64,000 nt of DNA from NCBI GenBank assembly GCA_964450305.1, contig CAYVFB010000001.1, positions 1-64,000 on the forward strand, written 5' to 3'. Position 1 is the first letter of the stretch. Each line of letters starts with the position of its first letter. The stretch is from JAAYJG01 sp964450305. GTDB taxonomy: Bacteria > Bacillota > Clostridia > DSM-8532. Below, piece after piece: positions 62,839 to 64,000 of the stretch. A program made the position numbers and the translations under genes. The notes under the pieces are model-generated. The model saw nothing but the letters and a program-made list of their open reading frames with translations, was not told the DNA's origin and did no database searches.

Positions 62839-64000
62839 CTAAGCCTTCTTCTTCAACCGCGTAATAAAGAAACCATCGGTTCCATCGATATGGGGGTACA
62901 GTCTTAACATGCCGTCTTCCGTTCCCTGCTTGCTGCACAGGTTTTCTGGCAGGATATCACCAAGAGATACGGGCTCAAAACCGGCCTCTGCGTTCAAAAA
63001 ATGCCGGATGACCTGTTCATTCTCCCTGACATCCATTGAGCAGGTGCTGTAAACCAGTATACCGCCGGGTGCAACCGCTCTACCCGCATTATATAATATT
63101 TTTCTTTGTACCTCAACCAAACTGGCGATATCATCCTGCTTCCGCTGCCATTTAATATCGGGCTTTCTGCGGATGATTCCGGTTCCGGAGCATGGTGCGT
63201 CCACCAGCACCCGGTGATATCGATCTGTTTCATCGTTTGTAATCTCCATGGCATCCCTTTTGTGAGCGTCGATGATGTGTATGCCCAACCTTTGCGCATT
63301 TTCCCGGATCAAGTCGGTTTTATGCTCGTGAATATCCCATGCAGTGATATGACCTTGATCATTCATCATCTGTGCGATATGGGTTGTTTTTCCACCTGGT
63401 GCCGCACAGACATCGAGAACCCGTTCGCCGGGCTTAGGATCCAGTATTCTTGCAACCAACATCGAGCTTTCATCCTGAACGGTAAGCCTGCCATCAAGAA
63501 ATGCCGGGAGCTGTGAAATATCCGTCACACCATGCAAAACAAGGGCTTCAGGCAAAAAACGCCCCGGCTCGGCTTCGATGCCTGTCCCGGATAACTCGTT
63601 CATTACATCCTGAGTGGTTGTTTTCAGTGTATTCACACGAACTGAAAAGTCCGGACGCTCTACAAGGGCTTTCAATAGCTGCCGGGTAAAATCTTCCCCA
63701 AATTCTTTGATCCAGTCTGTAACCAGAAACTCAGGAAAGGAATACTGCAGCGACAGATCGGATGTCAATGAACCGGATTGAGGATGCTGAAGATCAATCT
63801 GCGCTTTTTGCCGGGAAATATTCCTCAGGATTGCATTGACAAAGCCACTGGAGGCCTTTGCGTACTTTTTTGCAAGATCAACAGCAGTGTTACAGGCTGC
63901 CGAGGGGGGAACCCTGTCGAGAAACAAAAGCTGGTACGTGCCCAGCCTTAAAATTTGCAGAACCCACACTGACAGCTTATTCAACCTTGTTTTTGAAAAA
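62839..64000 (-). CDS. rsmB: 16S rRNA m5C967 methyltransferase RsmB (5' end outside the window)
   Basis: About 387 codons visible, open up to the right edge of the window, so the true start is outside. It opens here within the NusB-like N-terminal domain (SKTRLNKLSVWVLQILRLGT, then DRVPPSAACNTAVDLAKK). The catalytic domain has CAAPGGKTTH for AdoMet, the first catalytic Cys in DAPCSGTGIIRRKPD and the second in VYSTCSMDVREN. It heads the visible part of the rsmB-rlmN-prpC-prkC-rsgA-rpe-thiN block. An apparent TTG start at 63984 is only an internal codon. Confidence 0.95.
   Translation of the reverse strand, partial: FSKTRLNKLSVWVLQILRLGTYQLLFLDRVPPSAACNTAVDLAKKYAKASSGFVNAILRNISRQKAQIDLQHPQSGSLTSDLSLQYSFPEFLVTDWIKEFGEDFTRQLLKALVERPDFSVRVNTLKTTTQDVMNELSGTGIEAEPGRFLPEALVLHGVTDISQLPAFLDGRLTVQDESSMLVARILDPKPGERVLDVCAAPGGKTTHIAQMMNDQGHITAWDIHEHKTDLIRENAQRLGIHIIDAHKRDAMEITNDETDRYHRVLVDAPCSGTGIIRRKPDIKWQRKQDDIASLVEVQRKILYNAGRAVAPGGILVYSTCSMDVRENEQVIRHFLNAEAGFEPVSLGDILPENLCSKQGTEDGMLRLYPHIDGTDGFFITRLKKKA

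Overview
The window is from a draft genome or metagenome bin of an endospore-forming, Gram-positive Clostridia-type bacterium. The evidence is the presence of spoIVB, HrcA/CIRCE and CtsR heat-shock control together, a T-box leader, remA, yqzL, PASTA kinase prkC/pknB, strong GGAGG ribosome sites and sigma-A promoters. A run of exactly 100 N at 17467-17566 marks a scaffold join. No rRNA, tRNA or CRISPR array was seen. I would not name the genus.

Layout. 1-412: start of secE (cut by the window edge) and rpmG. 732-7291: ppdK, then the minus-strand unit yicC-remA-gmk-rpoZ-glyQS. 7518-14816: stress and methylation genes in the usual Firmicutes order (hrcA-grpE-dnaK, dnaJ with its own promoter, prmA-rsmE-cheY), headed by a perfect CIRCE operator. 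14905-25877: a degenerate CheA-like protein, hemW, a 57-bp tandem repeat with the assembly gap, lepA, spoIVB, a divergent uracil-DNA glycosylase, uvrB, secG, recO, yqzL. 26060-29204: a DUF1846 gene with a structured leader, era, cdd. 29456-34955 (plus): a GNAT/beta-sandwich fusion with an amidohydrolase, then an autoregulated XRE operon with three small related membrane proteins. 35074-38683: cbpA-clpB under a CtsR box. 38869-41263: glgC-glgD.

The outstanding region is 41359-48414. Seven same-strand genes, transcribed from high to low coordinates, encode a ubiquitin-like protein with a C-terminal glycine, an E1-like activating enzyme, an E2 fold with HPN motif and cysteine fused to six membrane segments and a degenerate FHA domain, a membrane-anchored HtrA-type serine protease, a membrane-anchored JAMM peptidase, a RING-like/zinc-ribbon membrane protein and a second soluble JAMM peptidase. 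It reads as a complete, membrane-associated bacterial protein-conjugation and deconjugation system. It has its own promoter and lies between a T-box controlled trpB and the convergent glgCD operon.

50685-53573 holds a GntR-type regulator, a decayed ABC ATPase and its permease. 53741-56716 holds a patatin-like lipase, a GH51 arabinofuranosidase and a small zinc-binding protein. 56722-64000 is the conserved rsmB-rlmN-prpC-prkC-rsgA-rpe-thiN block; rsmB runs off the end. Most genes are core housekeeping functions. The accessory interest lies in the ubiquitin-like system, the GNAT fusion locus, the XRE locus and the degenerate CheA.
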